In this document: positions 29,369 through 38,464 of the stretch, piece by piece
Position numbering within the stretch: position 1 is the stretch's first letter
How the letters are laid out: each line of letters opens with the position of its first letter
DNA from: Alphaproteobacteria bacterium
GTDB taxonomy: Bacteria; Pseudomonadota; Alphaproteobacteria; Micavibrionales; Micavibrionaceae
Assembly: GCA_003245575.1 (NCBI GenBank)
Contig: QKCR01000022.1
Span: forward strand, 1-64,000
Length of the DNA stretch: 64,000 nucleotides
Direction: 5' to 3'
Program-made: the position numbers and the translations under genes
Notes under the pieces: generated by a model
Seen by the model: only the letters and a program-made list of their open reading frames with translations
Told to the model about the DNA's origin: nothing
Databases searched by the model: none

Positions 29369-30493
29369 TTATTGTGCGAAGTTCGGGTGAATGATGGCGC
29401 CGTCCTTGGTCAGGACTGTGGCCTTGATGATTTCGTCTTCCATGTCGAGTGTGATTGCATCGTCTTTGACGATCAGTCCGAGCAGGTTCAGAAGGTTTCT
29501 TGCATAGAGGGCCGAGGTGTCTGTTGCCAAGCGGGATGGCATGTTTCGTATTCCGACGATTTTGACGCCATCGACTTCTACGATTTCTCCGGCTTTAGAG
29601 AGCGCACAGTTGCCACCTTGCTCAACTGCCAAATCCACAATGACTGATCCGGGTTTCATAGACCGAACCATATCTTCTGTGACAAGAAGCGGTGCAGGGC
29701 GTCCCGGGATCAATGCAGTTGTAATGACAATGTCCTGTTTGACCAAAGTTTCAGCTACAAGTGCGGCTTGTTTCTTTTTGAAATCTTCAGACATTTCTTT
29801 GGCGTATCCGCCTGCAGTTTCTGCCTGTTTCATTTCTTCGCTTTCAACCATCACAAAGCTCGCCCCCAATGACTGGACTTGTTCTTTGGCGGCGGGGCGG
29901 ACATCTGTTGCCGAGACGATTGCCCCGAGGCGTTTGGCTGTTGCGATGGCCTGTAGACCTGCAACACCTGCACCCATAACAAAGACGCGTGCGGGCGGGA
30001 CTGTTCCGGCTGCCGTCATCATCATCGGGAAAGCTTTGGTGTAGTAGGCGGCGGCTTCAAGTACCGCTTTATACCCAGCAAGGTTTGATTGTGACGAGAG
30101 CACATCCATTGCTTGTGCGCGCGTAATCCGCGGGACAAGTTCCATGGAAATGGCGGTGAGTTTTGCGTCTGCAAATTTACCGACACGTTCTTTCCCTGAG
30201 TATGGAGAAAGCATGCCGATTAACAGCGCACCACTTTTTGATTTCGGGAGTGTTTCAGGAGCCTGTACACACAAAATAATATCTGCGTCTTTTGCGGACT
30301 TATCATTGTCGGATGCAAGGGTTGCACCAGCTGCTTCATATTCTTTGTCGGGATAAGATGCTGCTGTTCCTGCGCCACTTGTTACGGTGACTGTTAAACC
30401 TTTTGCGATATATTTTTTGACTGCTTCAGGAGTTGCAGCAACGCGTGCTTCGAACTCGTTCGTCTCTTTCAATACGGCAATTTTCAGAGCCAT
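29369..30493 (-). CDS. pntAA: Transhydrogenase alpha subunit part 1 (NAD-binding)
   Basis: Domain I of transhydrogenase, which binds NAD(H) in the cytoplasm. The N-terminal alanine-dehydrogenase-like half includes KETNEFEARVAATPE and the conserved MISPY-like stretch MLSPYSGKERV; the Rossmann motif is VFVMGAGVAGLQAIATAKRLGA with ATDVRPAAKEQ. The 374-aa length is typical for the split form. It is the first gene of the operon; upstream on the minus strand there is about 225 nt with no clear match to a promoter. Confidence 0.96.
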   Translation of the reverse strand: MALKIAVLKETNEFEARVAATPEAVKKYIAKGLTVTVTSGAGTAASYPDKEYEAAGATLASDNDKSAKDADIILCVQAPETLPKSKSGALLIGMLSPYSGKERVGKFADAKLTAISMELVPRITRAQAMDVLSSQSNLAGYKAVLEAAAYYTKAFPMMMTAAGTVPPARVFVMGAGVAGLQAIATAKRLGAIVSATDVRPAAKEQVQSLGASFVMVESEEMKQAETAGGYAKEMSEDFKKKQAALVAETLVKQDIVITTALIPGRPAPLLVTEDMVRSMKPGSVIVDLAVEQGGNCALSKAGEIVEVDGVKIVGIRNMPSRLATDTSALYARNLLNLLGLIVKDDAITLDMEDEIIKATVLTKDGAIIHPNFAQ

Positions 30494-30718
30494 GTGGACC
30501 TGTCCTCGTCTGTTTATATAGTCTGTCCAGTTAACTCTTTCACATCGTCACTGCACTCTTACCGTATTTTAATTACGGGTCGTTGCTTGTTCTTTGTGCC
30601 AAAGTCAATGGGTTTGACTATAGGGTGTGCTTATTTGAGACTTGGAGCATGCCCTATGAGCGGAGGTTTGAAAAGAGAGGGCGGCTTTTATTTGGAGTTA
30701 TCAACAGATTGAAGATTT

Positions 30719-31576
30719 TTACTTCAGGTGTTCGTTGAAGGCACTGATTTGCAAGAGCAATGTTGTGAGCTCGCGTTCAGGAAGAGGTTTTGTAAAATAG
30801 TAACCTTGCCCATATTTGCAGCCTAATTCGCGCAAAAGCAGGGCTTCTTCTTTTTGTTCGACCCCTTCGGCGATGATGGTAATGTCCCTTTTCTTGGCTT
30901 CGGAGATGATAGCCATAATCAATTCTTTTGCTTCGGGGATCTTCAGCATGTCACACGTGACCAAATGGTCAATTTTGACGGCACTGATCGGGAAATCGTC
31001 CATATATTTAAAGAAGACGTTCGGGTCACCTAGGCCATAGTCATCAATCGCGATTTTCAGGCCAGTTTTTTGGCAGATTCCCAGAATGGTTTTACTGTTT
31101 TCACGCTGTCCGCGGAGCAAATCTCCGGTGATTTCCAACTGAACCTGTGTTGGACGGACGTCACTGGCGCTAATGACGTTATACATTTCATCAAGAAAGC
31201 TCTCGTCTGCGAGGTCATTCGGCGAAAAGTTCACACTCATATAAATATGTTCGTTATGCCCGACATGGCTTTCAAGGCGCTTCAATGCACGAATGGCTTC
31301 TTTCAAGGCCCAACGGCTGGCTTCAACGATAAGGCCTGTGCGTTCTGCCATGGGAATAAACACAGCAGGGGAGATAAAGCCGCGATTCGGGTGATTCCAA
31401 CGCATCAATGTTTCGAATCCTGCAACCAGACCGCTTTTCAAGTGGACAATCGGCTGATAATAGAGGCTGAGCTGGTGCTCATCCATGGCCGCTTGGAATT
31501 CTTTTGCAAGAATTTCGTCGGGTAATTGGTCCGCCGGGGTGTCCGGCAACTCGATGGGTTTTTGTTCGGAAGTCAT
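30719..31576 (-). CDS. Stand-alone EAL-domain protein with degenerate motifs
   Basis: A 285-aa c-di-GMP phosphodiesterase-type domain without GGDEF or sensor domains. Conserved positions seen include YYQPIVHLKSG, VNFSPNDL (metal Asn), the LEIT Glu, IDDYGLG (Asp pair), VKIDHLV (Lys) and AEGVEQ (Glu). The signature EAL reads ETL, the second Glu of LEITE is Gly, and loop 6 (normally DFGTGYSSL) is DYGLGDPNV. Loop 6 is needed for metal binding and dimer control in characterised enzymes, so weak or lost catalysis with retained c-di-GMP binding is possible. No neighbour suggests a partner. Confidence 0.85.
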   Translation of the reverse strand: MTSEQKPIELPDTPADQLPDEILAKEFQAAMDEHQLSLYYQPIVHLKSGLVAGFETLMRWNHPNRGFISPAVFIPMAERTGLIVEASRWALKEAIRALKRLESHVGHNEHIYMSVNFSPNDLADESFLDEMYNVISASDVRPTQVQLEITGDLLRGQRENSKTILGICQKTGLKIAIDDYGLGDPNVFFKYMDDFPISAVKIDHLVTCDMLKIPEAKELIMAIISEAKKRDITIIAEGVEQKEEALLLRELGCKYGQGYYFTKPLPERELTTLLLQISAFNEHLK

Positions 31577-31792
31577 TGTTTTTGTTGTGTAAAATTCAAT
31601 TTGTGCGGAATTGCATTATTATAGAGTGTGCCTGAAAGCCTTTAGAGAAAAGTTAATTTCAGGCTGTGTGTTCAGGCATATTAAGCCATGATGTCCTAGG
31701 TGAAAACGTTAAAATTCGGGGATTCGCGGAAAAAGACCTAAAATCCTTTGTAACCGTCTTAATTTTAGGCATAATTTGCTTTGAAAATGTAC

Positions 31793-31820
31793 TTGACAGG
31801 TCGCGTACCTACCTTGTAGT
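31793..31820 (+). promoter_or_regulatory. Likely promoter of rpmJ
   Basis: A perfect -35 TTGACA (31793-31798) with a -10 candidate TGTAGT (31815-31820) at 16-nt spacing, about 48 nt before the rpmJ start. The -10 is a modest match. Confidence 0.5.
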
Positions 31821-31868
31821 GTCCGGTCTCCAAAAGAAGATAAAAGTACCAAAATAAGGATTTTTACG

Positions 31869-31994
31869 ATGAAAGTCGTCAACTCGCTCAAAACATTGAA
31901 AACCCGTGACCGCAACTGCCGCGTTGTTCGCCGTAAAGGTCGTGTTTATGTTATCAATAAAAAGAACCCACGTATGAAGGCACGTCAGGGCTAA
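31869..31994 (+). CDS. rpmJ: 50S ribosomal protein L36
   Basis: A 41-aa basic protein: it starts [17 protein letters not shown], continues [18 protein letters not shown] and ends MKARQG. This is the longer alphaproteobacterial form with a single cysteine (C-minus), lacking the zinc-binding CxxC...C..H set. A Shine-Dalgarno AAGGA lies just upstream of ATG 31869. It is monocistronic, between a TTGACA promoter and hairpins downstream. Confidence 0.97.
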   Translation: MKVVNSLKTLKTRDRNCRVVRRKGRVYVINKKNPRMKARQG

Positions 31995-32101
31995 TCCTTG
32001 TTCCCCGTTTTTGCGGGGGCGTCGAGGATTTAGGGATGCGCGTGTCACTTTCGCTGTTGCGTCTTTTCCTGTGCTTGTGTACATCTTATAAAGCTTTTCT
32101 G

Positions 32102-32128
32102 CTTCCCGCCGTCAGCGGGAAGTTTGTT
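32102..32128 (+). terminator. Terminator between rpmJ and mreB
   Basis: An 8-bp stem CTTCCCGC (32102-32109) / GCGGGAAG (32115-32122) with loop CGTCA is followed by TTTGTT. A shorter CCCCG/CGGGG hairpin at 32003-32018 lies nearer the rpmJ stop but lacks a T-tract. Confidence 0.65.
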
Positions 32129-32185
32129 ATGGACTGTTTGTTAAAGACTGGCAGTTTACCGCTTCAGTTAGATTTAGGATTCTAG

Positions 32186-33232
<1,047 letters not shown>

Positions 33233-33284
33233 TTGCGTCATCTCTGTGCTGTTTTGTTTTTGCCTTTTAGTATAGATTTTTTCT

Positions 33285-33893
33285 ATGGATTTATTTTTAG
33301 CAGCTTTTATCACGTTGTTTGTTATCGTTGATCCTTTGGGAACATCGGCGGTTTTTCCTGCGCTTGTGAAAGGGCAGTCACAACATATGGTGCGTGTGAT
33401 TGCGGTTAAGGCTGTTTTGGTGGCTACAGCCATTCTGATTCTCTTCGGAATAGGCGGGGAAGCTTTGCTTCAGTATTTGGGGATTTCTATTCCTGCCTTC
33501 CGGATTGCGGGTGGGCTGCTTTTATTTGTGACGGGCTTTAGAATGATTATGGGGTTTCATGATCCTGACCAAATGGAATCGGAAAAAAGCGTCTACAATG
33601 ACAGATCGGATGTTGCCGTATTCCCGTTGGCAATTCCTTTGTTGGCTGGACCGGGAAGTATGACGGCCGCGTTGCTTCACATGACGACGGCTGGTGGTTT
33701 TTTTGATAAAGGTCTGATTGTTCTGGCCATTGTTGCTGTTCAGATTATTGCTTTTATCTCTATGCTTGGTGCTGATAAGTTGGTGAAAGTTTTTGGCCCT
33801 ACAGGCAGTACGTTGCTTGCGCGGCTGATGGGGATTTTGATGGCGGCTATGGCCATTCAATTCATGATCGACGGTATTAAGCAGATTCTTTGA
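33285..33893 (+). CDS. MarC-family integral membrane protein
   Basis: A 202-aa polytopic inner-membrane protein with about six hydrophobic segments. The start FITLFVIVDPLGTSAVFPAL, the segment FRIAGGLLLFVTGFRMIMGF and PLAIPLLAGPGSMTAALL are family hallmarks. The molecular role of MarC proteins is unsettled; earlier claims of antibiotic resistance were not upheld. It lies 52 nt after mreB on the same strand. Confidence 0.9.
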   Translation: MDLFLAAFITLFVIVDPLGTSAVFPALVKGQSQHMVRVIAVKAVLVATAILILFGIGGEALLQYLGISIPAFRIAGGLLLFVTGFRMIMGFHDPDQMESEKSVYNDRSDVAVFPLAIPLLAGPGSMTAALLHMTTAGGFFDKGLIVLAIVAVQIIAFISMLGADKLVKVFGPTGSTLLARLMGILMAAMAIQFMIDGIKQIL

Positions 33894-34075
33894 TGTTCTG
33901 ATTATTTAGTCAGCATTTTCTTTGGGTTAGCATCTTCCGAATAGGTATGCGGCGCACCATTTTAGAATTTCGAATTTGATCTATATTTTCCCTAAATTTT
34001 CCCCAAATTGTTACAGGACTGTTTTTGAAGGCTTTTTGCTAAGTGTCTGTAATTTATATGTAAATTGAAGTATCA

Positions 34076-34090
34076 TTAACATGGCATTAA
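34076..34090 (+). promoter_or_regulatory. CtrA-type box upstream of flp
   Basis: TTAA (34076-34079), 7 nt, TTAA (34087-34090) is an exact match to the full CtrA recognition pattern TTAA-N7-TTAA. It lies 79 nt before the Flp pilin ATG. In Caulobacter the pilin gene pilA is CtrA-activated, and chpT and cpdR are in this window. Function is inferred, not shown. Confidence 0.6.
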
Positions 34091-34168
34091 GTATTTTCAG
34101 GCTATTCTGAAGATGTAAGGGTTGAGCTTTACATAAGATCTTGCTGGAAAAATAAAAAGGAGAAAAAC

Positions 34169-34363
34169 ATGTTGAAACTTATTGCTTTAGTTCAAGCATA
34201 TCAAACAAAAGAAGACGGTGCGACCGCAATTGAGTATGCGTTGATCGCTGCCGGTATCGCTTTGGCAATCGCAGGTGCTGTATGGGCATTTGGAGGTCAA
34301 TTGGAAGACAAGTTTGATGAAATGGGCTCTGCATTGTCCAATACTGGTGGTACTGCTCCATAA
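34169..34363 (+). CDS. flp: Flp/Fap pilin prepilin
   Basis: A 64-aa class IVb prepilin. The short basic leader ends at the processing motif DG-ATAIEYALIAAGIALAI, with the conserved Glu and Tyr of Flp pilins and a hydrophobic helix, followed by a short polar tail. CpaA, encoded downstream, would cleave it. The Shine-Dalgarno AAAGGAG is strong, as expected for an abundant subunit. It has its own terminator, separating it from the assembly genes, and a CtrA-type box upstream. Confidence 0.95.
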   Translation: MLKLIALVQAYQTKEDGATAIEYALIAAGIALAIAGAVWAFGGQLEDKFDEMGSALSNTGGTAP

Positions 34364-34395
34364 TTGGAGTTTGAACATTTCATTAAAGTTTGCGG

Positions 34396-34421
34396 AAGCC
34401 CGCCCGGTTGGGTGGGCTTTT
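34396..34421 (+). terminator. Terminator after flp
   Basis: A 10-bp stem AAGCCCGCCC (34396-34405) / GGGTGGGCTT (34410-34419, one G-T pair), loop GGTT, then T. It would make flp transcripts far more abundant than those of the downstream assembly genes. Confidence 0.8.
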
Positions 34422-34523
34422 GTACTGTCCGGGATTTATTTCATAAAAATTCGAAATGATTTGAGGTCTGCATTGCTTTGGCGTGCGCTCGTCTGAAATC
34501 TAATGTCTGAAATCTAAAAAGTT

Positions 34524-35078
34524 GTGGTTGGTATGATTGGTCTGGTTTTATTTTTATTCGGTGTAATTGTTACGCTTGCCATGTGCTGTGTTGCTGCGGT
34601 TTCTGATTTTCGCGGGTTTCGTATTCCTAATTATGTGTCTCTTGTTATTCTGGCGGCGTTCGTTGTGACGTATGGCGGGTTGACGGTTCTGGGGCATGTT
34701 GATGTTGCGTTTCGTCCGGTTATGAATCATATCGGCGCTGCATTGATTGTGTTTGTCGTTACGCTCGCGATGTTTGCCTTAAAGCAATTGGGGGCCGGGG
34801 ATTCAAAATTTGCAACTGTTATCGCATTGTGGGTTGGGTTGCAGGGACTTATTCCGTTTCTCTTTTATATGTCGTTATCAGGTGGTTTGGTCGCGGCGTT
34901 TTCGTTGGTTCTCAAAAGAAAGAAATTATTTGCGTCTCCTGCGGAAGGAAGCTGGATTGCAAAGGCGCAAGAAGGGCATCCTTCGGTTCCTTATGGTATT
35001 GCTTTGGCAGTTGGTGCGCTTTTTGCATTCGTTTTTATAGGATATTTCAATTTTTCCAAATGGGAGGCTGTGTTCTGA
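34524..35078 (+). CDS. cpaA: Prepilin peptidase CpaA/TadV
   Basis: The inner-membrane aspartic protease that removes the Flp leader. The first catalytic Asp is in AAVSDFRGFRIPN and the second in the GxGD motif LGAGDSKFAT. About six membrane segments span 184 aa, the small TadV type without the N-methylation domain. The annotated GTG start and an ATG at 34533 are both possible; no clear Shine-Dalgarno decides between them. Confidence 0.93.
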   Translation: MVGMIGLVLFLFGVIVTLAMCCVAAVSDFRGFRIPNYVSLVILAAFVVTYGGLTVLGHVDVAFRPVMNHIGAALIVFVVTLAMFALKQLGAGDSKFATVIALWVGLQGLIPFLFYMSLSGGLVAAFSLVLKRKKLFASPAEGSWIAKAQEGHPSVPYGIALAVGALFAFVFIGYFNFSKWEAVF

Positions 35079-35178
35079 AAAATGCATTTAGGATTTTTTA
35101 AAACCTCTTGGCTAAATGTAAAGGTGGCTGACTCTTTTTGGCCGTTCGTGTCAATTTCTCTGACGACTGGATTTCATT

Positions 35179-36024
35179 ATGAATAAAAATATTCTGATTG
35201 TTCTCGGTGGCGGATTTCTGGTGGCCCTTCTTGTGGCGATCATTGTTCAGGCCAGCTTTAGTAACAAGAAAGAAGGTATGGTAGAGATCCTTGTGGCCTC
35301 GAAAGCTGTCACCACGGGAGACACTGTTTCGGATACAAATTTTAAATGGCAAGAGTGGCCGGAGGCTTCGGTTGTGCCGGGTGCGGTTGTTCGTAAAAAG
35401 AGTGAAAAAATTACCGATGTTGCCAAAGGTCGTTTGCGTCGTGATATGGTTGCGGGTGAGCCTTTGTTTCTTGCGTCTTTAACGAGTGCGGGCAAGGGGA
35501 ATATTCTGGCCGCTTCCATGGAACCCGGTATGCGGGCTATGGCAATTAAAGTTTCTGCTGAATCGATGGTTGGCGGGTTTATTTCTCCAAGTGACCGTGT
35601 TGATGTGTTGTTGACATATCAGGTTAAATTGTCGGGTAGCGAAAAAGATGAAGTGGCAGATCGCGTAAGTAAACATGCAACCCAGACAGTTTTGGAAAAC
35701 GTGAAGGTTCTTGCGATTGATCAGAATGCCGGAAAAGAAGAAGCCGGAAAAGCCAAGGTCGGTCGGACTGTTACATTGGAAGTTGATGTTCAAGGGGCAG
35801 AGCGTTTGGCTTTGGCCAGTGAAATGGGAGACTTATCTCTGGTGCTGCGTGCGCTGGGAGATGATGCAACCAGCGATCCTAAAAAGAGACCTTTTACAAC
35901 GGATGTTGAAGTCGGCGCAGTTCTTAAAGAGATAGGTAAAATCAAAAAGAACTCTGGTGGAAACTCCAATATTGTGAGAGTCTATAATGGGCAGACCATA
36001 GAAAATGTAAATGTTCGACAATAA
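35179..36024 (+). CDS. cpaB: Flp pilus assembly protein CpaB/RcpC
   Basis: A 281-aa periplasmic protein anchored by an N-terminal helix (ILIVLGGGFLVALLVAIIVQ). An SAF domain follows (about residues 38-100: ILVASKAVTTGDTVSD ... RRDMVAGEPLF), then the conserved AIKVSAESMVGGFISPSDRVDVLLTY segment (shown in part) and VTLEVDVQGAERLALASEMG. CpaB is thought to act with the secretin at the cell wall. It sits between cpaA and cpaC in the usual order. Confidence 0.93.
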   Translation: MNKNILIVLGGGFLVALLVAIIVQASFSNKKEGMVEILVASKAVTTGDTVSDTNFKWQEWPEASVVPGAVVRKKSEKITDVAKGRLRRDMVAGEPLFLASLTSAGKGNILAASMEPGMRAMAIKVSAESMVGGFISPSDRVDVLLTYQVKLSGSEKDEVADRVSKHATQTVLENVKVLAIDQNAGKEEAGKAKVGRTVTLEVDVQGAERLALASEMGDLSLVLRALGDDATSDPKKRPFTTDVEVGAVLKEIGKIKKNSGGNSNIVRVYNGQTIENVNVRQ

Positions 36025-36092
36025 GTAATCTAGAATTTTGAGGCAGGTTCTCTGCTTCGTTAATTAACTTGTTAAAACAAAGGCAAAATAAA

Positions 36093-37649
36093 ATGTTGTT
36101 CACAGGTTTATCCACAGGATTAGCCTCGCGGGTCAGGATTCTGTCAGTGATGGCGACACTCGTTGTGATGGTCATGGCCGGCTTTGCGCTGCCTGTGCAA
36201 TCCGCATCCAAAGATATGATGCAACTGACAATTGGGAAGGCCGAGATCATCGAGATCCCGGGTGCGATTGCAGATATTATGGTTGCTGATCCTAAAATTG
36301 CCGATGTCTCTGTTTTGCAAAGTAATAAGCTTTATGTTGTTGGCGCAAATCTTGGGAACACCAACGTGATCGTTCTGGATAGCCGAGGAAATGTTTTGAA
36401 TAAAATTGATGTATCGGTTTCTGTCGATACCAAAGCGATTGAGGCAATGATTGCTGATCTGTTTCCTCAGGAAAAAGATGTTCATGTTCGTATGATCGGG
36501 GATCAGGCTGCAATTACAGGGACAGTTTCAACCCCAACGGCTGCTCAAAAAATAGCCCGCCTTGTTGCTGCTCATATGGGTGAAGTTCAGGAGATGACTG
36601 GAAATATTGATGAAATTGTCCAGAACCTACTGTCCGTGCGTGGCGAGCAACAGGTTATGTTACGTGTCCGTATGATGGAAGTTTCCCGTGATGTTTTGAA
36701 GGAGTTTGGTGTTGAGACGAGCAATGACCGTTCCGGCGTGAGCGATGCGGCCCGTATTCGAGCAAGCTCGTCAGTTACAGGTAGAACCGGTTTAACAGAA
36801 GATCCATTTAGCGTGACCAGCCTACTATTTAATACGGCAAGTTCTGCTTTCGGTGATATTCAGGTTCTTTTGAATGCTCTGGAGAAAGACAATCTGGCTA
36901 ATGTTCTGGCTGAGCCAAACTTGACGGCTGTTTCCGGAGAGCAAGCAGGGTTCCTTGCCGGTGGAGAGTTTCCGGTTCCTGCAGGTCGTGACCAGTACGG
37001 GAATATTATTATCGAATACAAGCAGTTTGGTGTGTCTTTGAACTTTAAGCCGACAGTCTTGTCCAGTGATCGTATTTCGTTGCAACTGAACACAGAAGTT
37101 TCTTCTCTTGATCCGGGCCAAGGTTTGACCCTTGCCGAGATCCAGATTCCGGGGATTGATATTCGTAAAGCGTCTACGACGGTCGAAATCAATTCCGGTG
37201 GGTCTTTGATGATGGCGGGTCTGTTGAAATCCGAGAATGTTAAAGGGATGTCAGGCCTTCCGGGTGTTAAGGATACGCCAGTTCTGGGAGATTTGATTTC
37301 TTCCAAGAGCTTCGAACGTCAGGAAACCGAATTGGTTGTGATTGTAACGCCATATCTGGTTCAGCCCTATGCTGATGACTCTCAGGCAAAACCTGTTTTT
37401 GAAAGTTCCAAGAAACTACCACCACCACCACCGACAGCGGCTATGAGCCCTGGTGATAAAGGAAAAGCAGTTCCTTTGTATACGCAGGAAGAGGCTGTAT
37501 CGGTTGTTGATGTTGAAGCTGAAGAACTGCCAAAGATTGTTAATTCACCGATGAGTAATGTCTTTACCCGCAATATGCGCAAGATTTACGGTGAACGTGT
37601 AAAGAATATTCCGGCTGGCGATCAGGCCTTTGGGTATATGCTCGATTAA
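36093..37649 (+). CDS. cpaC: Flp pilus secretin CpaC/RcpA
   Basis: The outer-membrane secretin of the Tad system. A signal peptide (VMATLVVMVMAGFALPVQSA) precedes the PF13629-type N-domain (AEIIEIPGAIADIMVADPKI, LYVVGANLGNTNVIVLD), a BON-like/N1 region and the secretin core (about 255-440) with VLAEPNLTAVSGEQAGFLAGG (part of the secretin signature) and the C-terminal ELVVIVTPYLVQP. ATG 36093 was chosen because AAAGG (36079-36083) lies 9 nt before it and the frame then starts near the signal peptide; an upstream TTG at 36069 is less likely. Confidence 0.95.
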   Translation: MLFTGLSTGLASRVRILSVMATLVVMVMAGFALPVQSASKDMMQLTIGKAEIIEIPGAIADIMVADPKIADVSVLQSNKLYVVGANLGNTNVIVLDSRGNVLNKIDVSVSVDTKAIEAMIADLFPQEKDVHVRMIGDQAAITGTVSTPTAAQKIARLVAAHMGEVQEMTGNIDEIVQNLLSVRGEQQVMLRVRMMEVSRDVLKEFGVETSNDRSGVSDAARIRASSSVTGRTGLTEDPFSVTSLLFNTASSAFGDIQVLLNALEKDNLANVLAEPNLTAVSGEQAGFLAGGEFPVPAGRDQYGNIIIEYKQFGVSLNFKPTVLSSDRISLQLNTEVSSLDPGQGLTLAEIQIPGIDIRKASTTVEINSGGSLMMAGLLKSENVKGMSGLPGVKDTPVLGDLISSKSFERQETELVVIVTPYLVQPYADDSQAKPVFESSKKLPPPPPTAAMSPGDKGKAVPLYTQEEAVSVVDVEAEELPKIVNSPMSNVFTRNMRKIYGERVKNIPAGDQAFGYMLD

Positions 37650-37669
37650 AGAGACGGGAAGGATAGATT

Positions 37670-38344
37670 ATGAAAGTTTCAGTAGTTTTTGGTGCGTTGG
37701 TTTTGGCGACATCTTCCGTCAGTCTGTTGAGCGGGTGCTCGGTTGAGTCCAATAGCTGGATGAACCAATCCAGATTGGAAATTCATGAGGATCAGTTTAC
37801 GGATAGTTTTGAGACTGCAAAGTTGAATGATGCGACTTTACGCGCTGTATCTGTTTATTATCAGCGTTACGGGAACGGCCCATTGGTGGCCTCAGTTTCT
37901 TATGATCCGAAGTCCTCGCGAAATGGTTTGGGGAATGCTCAGCGTGAATCGCAACGTATCGAAACAAAGCTTCGCCAATTAGGCGTCCATGACATTCAGA
38001 TTTCTGTCGCCTCAGCTCCGGGAACTGGAGACGTTTCTACAACGGTTATGACTTTCCCTGCTATTACCGCACAAGGGCCTACCGGATGTAAGATGATGCC
38101 GGGCTATTATGGTTTACCAGAAGCTCCGAGCGACACTGATACTGAAAATCCAGATTATCGTTATGGCTGTACGGTCGAGAATTTGATCGCACGTCAAGTA
38201 TCACGTCCATCCGATCTGTTGGGTAAACCAGGATTCGAGACAGATGTTGACGGTAACAGACAGGCAAATGTTCTCGATCAACGAGGATATTACGGGGGTA
38301 AATCCAACCCTGATCTCGGCGGGGAAACCGCGTCTGAAAAATAG
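37670..38344 (+). CDS. cpaD: Flp pilus assembly lipoprotein CpaD
   Basis: A 224-aa lipoprotein (lipobox LLSGC, Cys23) that probably assists secretin assembly as a pilotin. The middle, RAVSVYYQRYGNGPLVASVSYD followed by TKLRQLGVHDIQISVAS, and the cysteine pair in GCKMMPGY and YGCTVENLIARQVSRPSDLLG match CpaD. The cpaE start lies 120 nt downstream behind its own promoter-like region. Confidence 0.9.
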   Translation: MKVSVVFGALVLATSSVSLLSGCSVESNSWMNQSRLEIHEDQFTDSFETAKLNDATLRAVSVYYQRYGNGPLVASVSYDPKSSRNGLGNAQRESQRIETKLRQLGVHDIQISVASAPGTGDVSTTVMTFPAITAQGPTGCKMMPGYYGLPEAPSDTDTENPDYRYGCTVENLIARQVSRPSDLLGKPGFETDVDGNRQANVLDQRGYYGGKSNPDLGGETASEK

Positions 38345-38384
38345 AGAAAATAAAGGGTTTTTCTTCGTTTTCACAACGCGGATA

Positions 38385-38416
38385 TTAACCTTCGATTTAT
38401 ACTCTGTACCTATAAT
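38385..38416 (+). promoter_or_regulatory. Near-CtrA box and sigma70 -10 before cpaE
   Basis: TTAA-N7-TTTA (38385-38399) is one base away from the CtrA pattern and covers the expected -35 position of a perfect -10 TATAAT (38411-38416). This is the geometry seen in CtrA-activated promoters. Confidence 0.45.
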
Positions 38417-38464
38417 GAAACTGGAAAAAACTATAATTCTATAGGGTACATTCAGGTTTATTTT

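Noticed and set aside
36061..36076. TTAA-rich stretch before cpaC as another CtrA box
   Set aside because: The spacing between TTAA halves is 4 or 8 nt, not 7.
36108..36116. Perfect DnaA box TTATCCACA at the start of cpaC
   Set aside because: It is single, lies in coding sequence and has no cluster of boxes or origin-type neighbours; one such 9-mer is expected by chance in a window this size.
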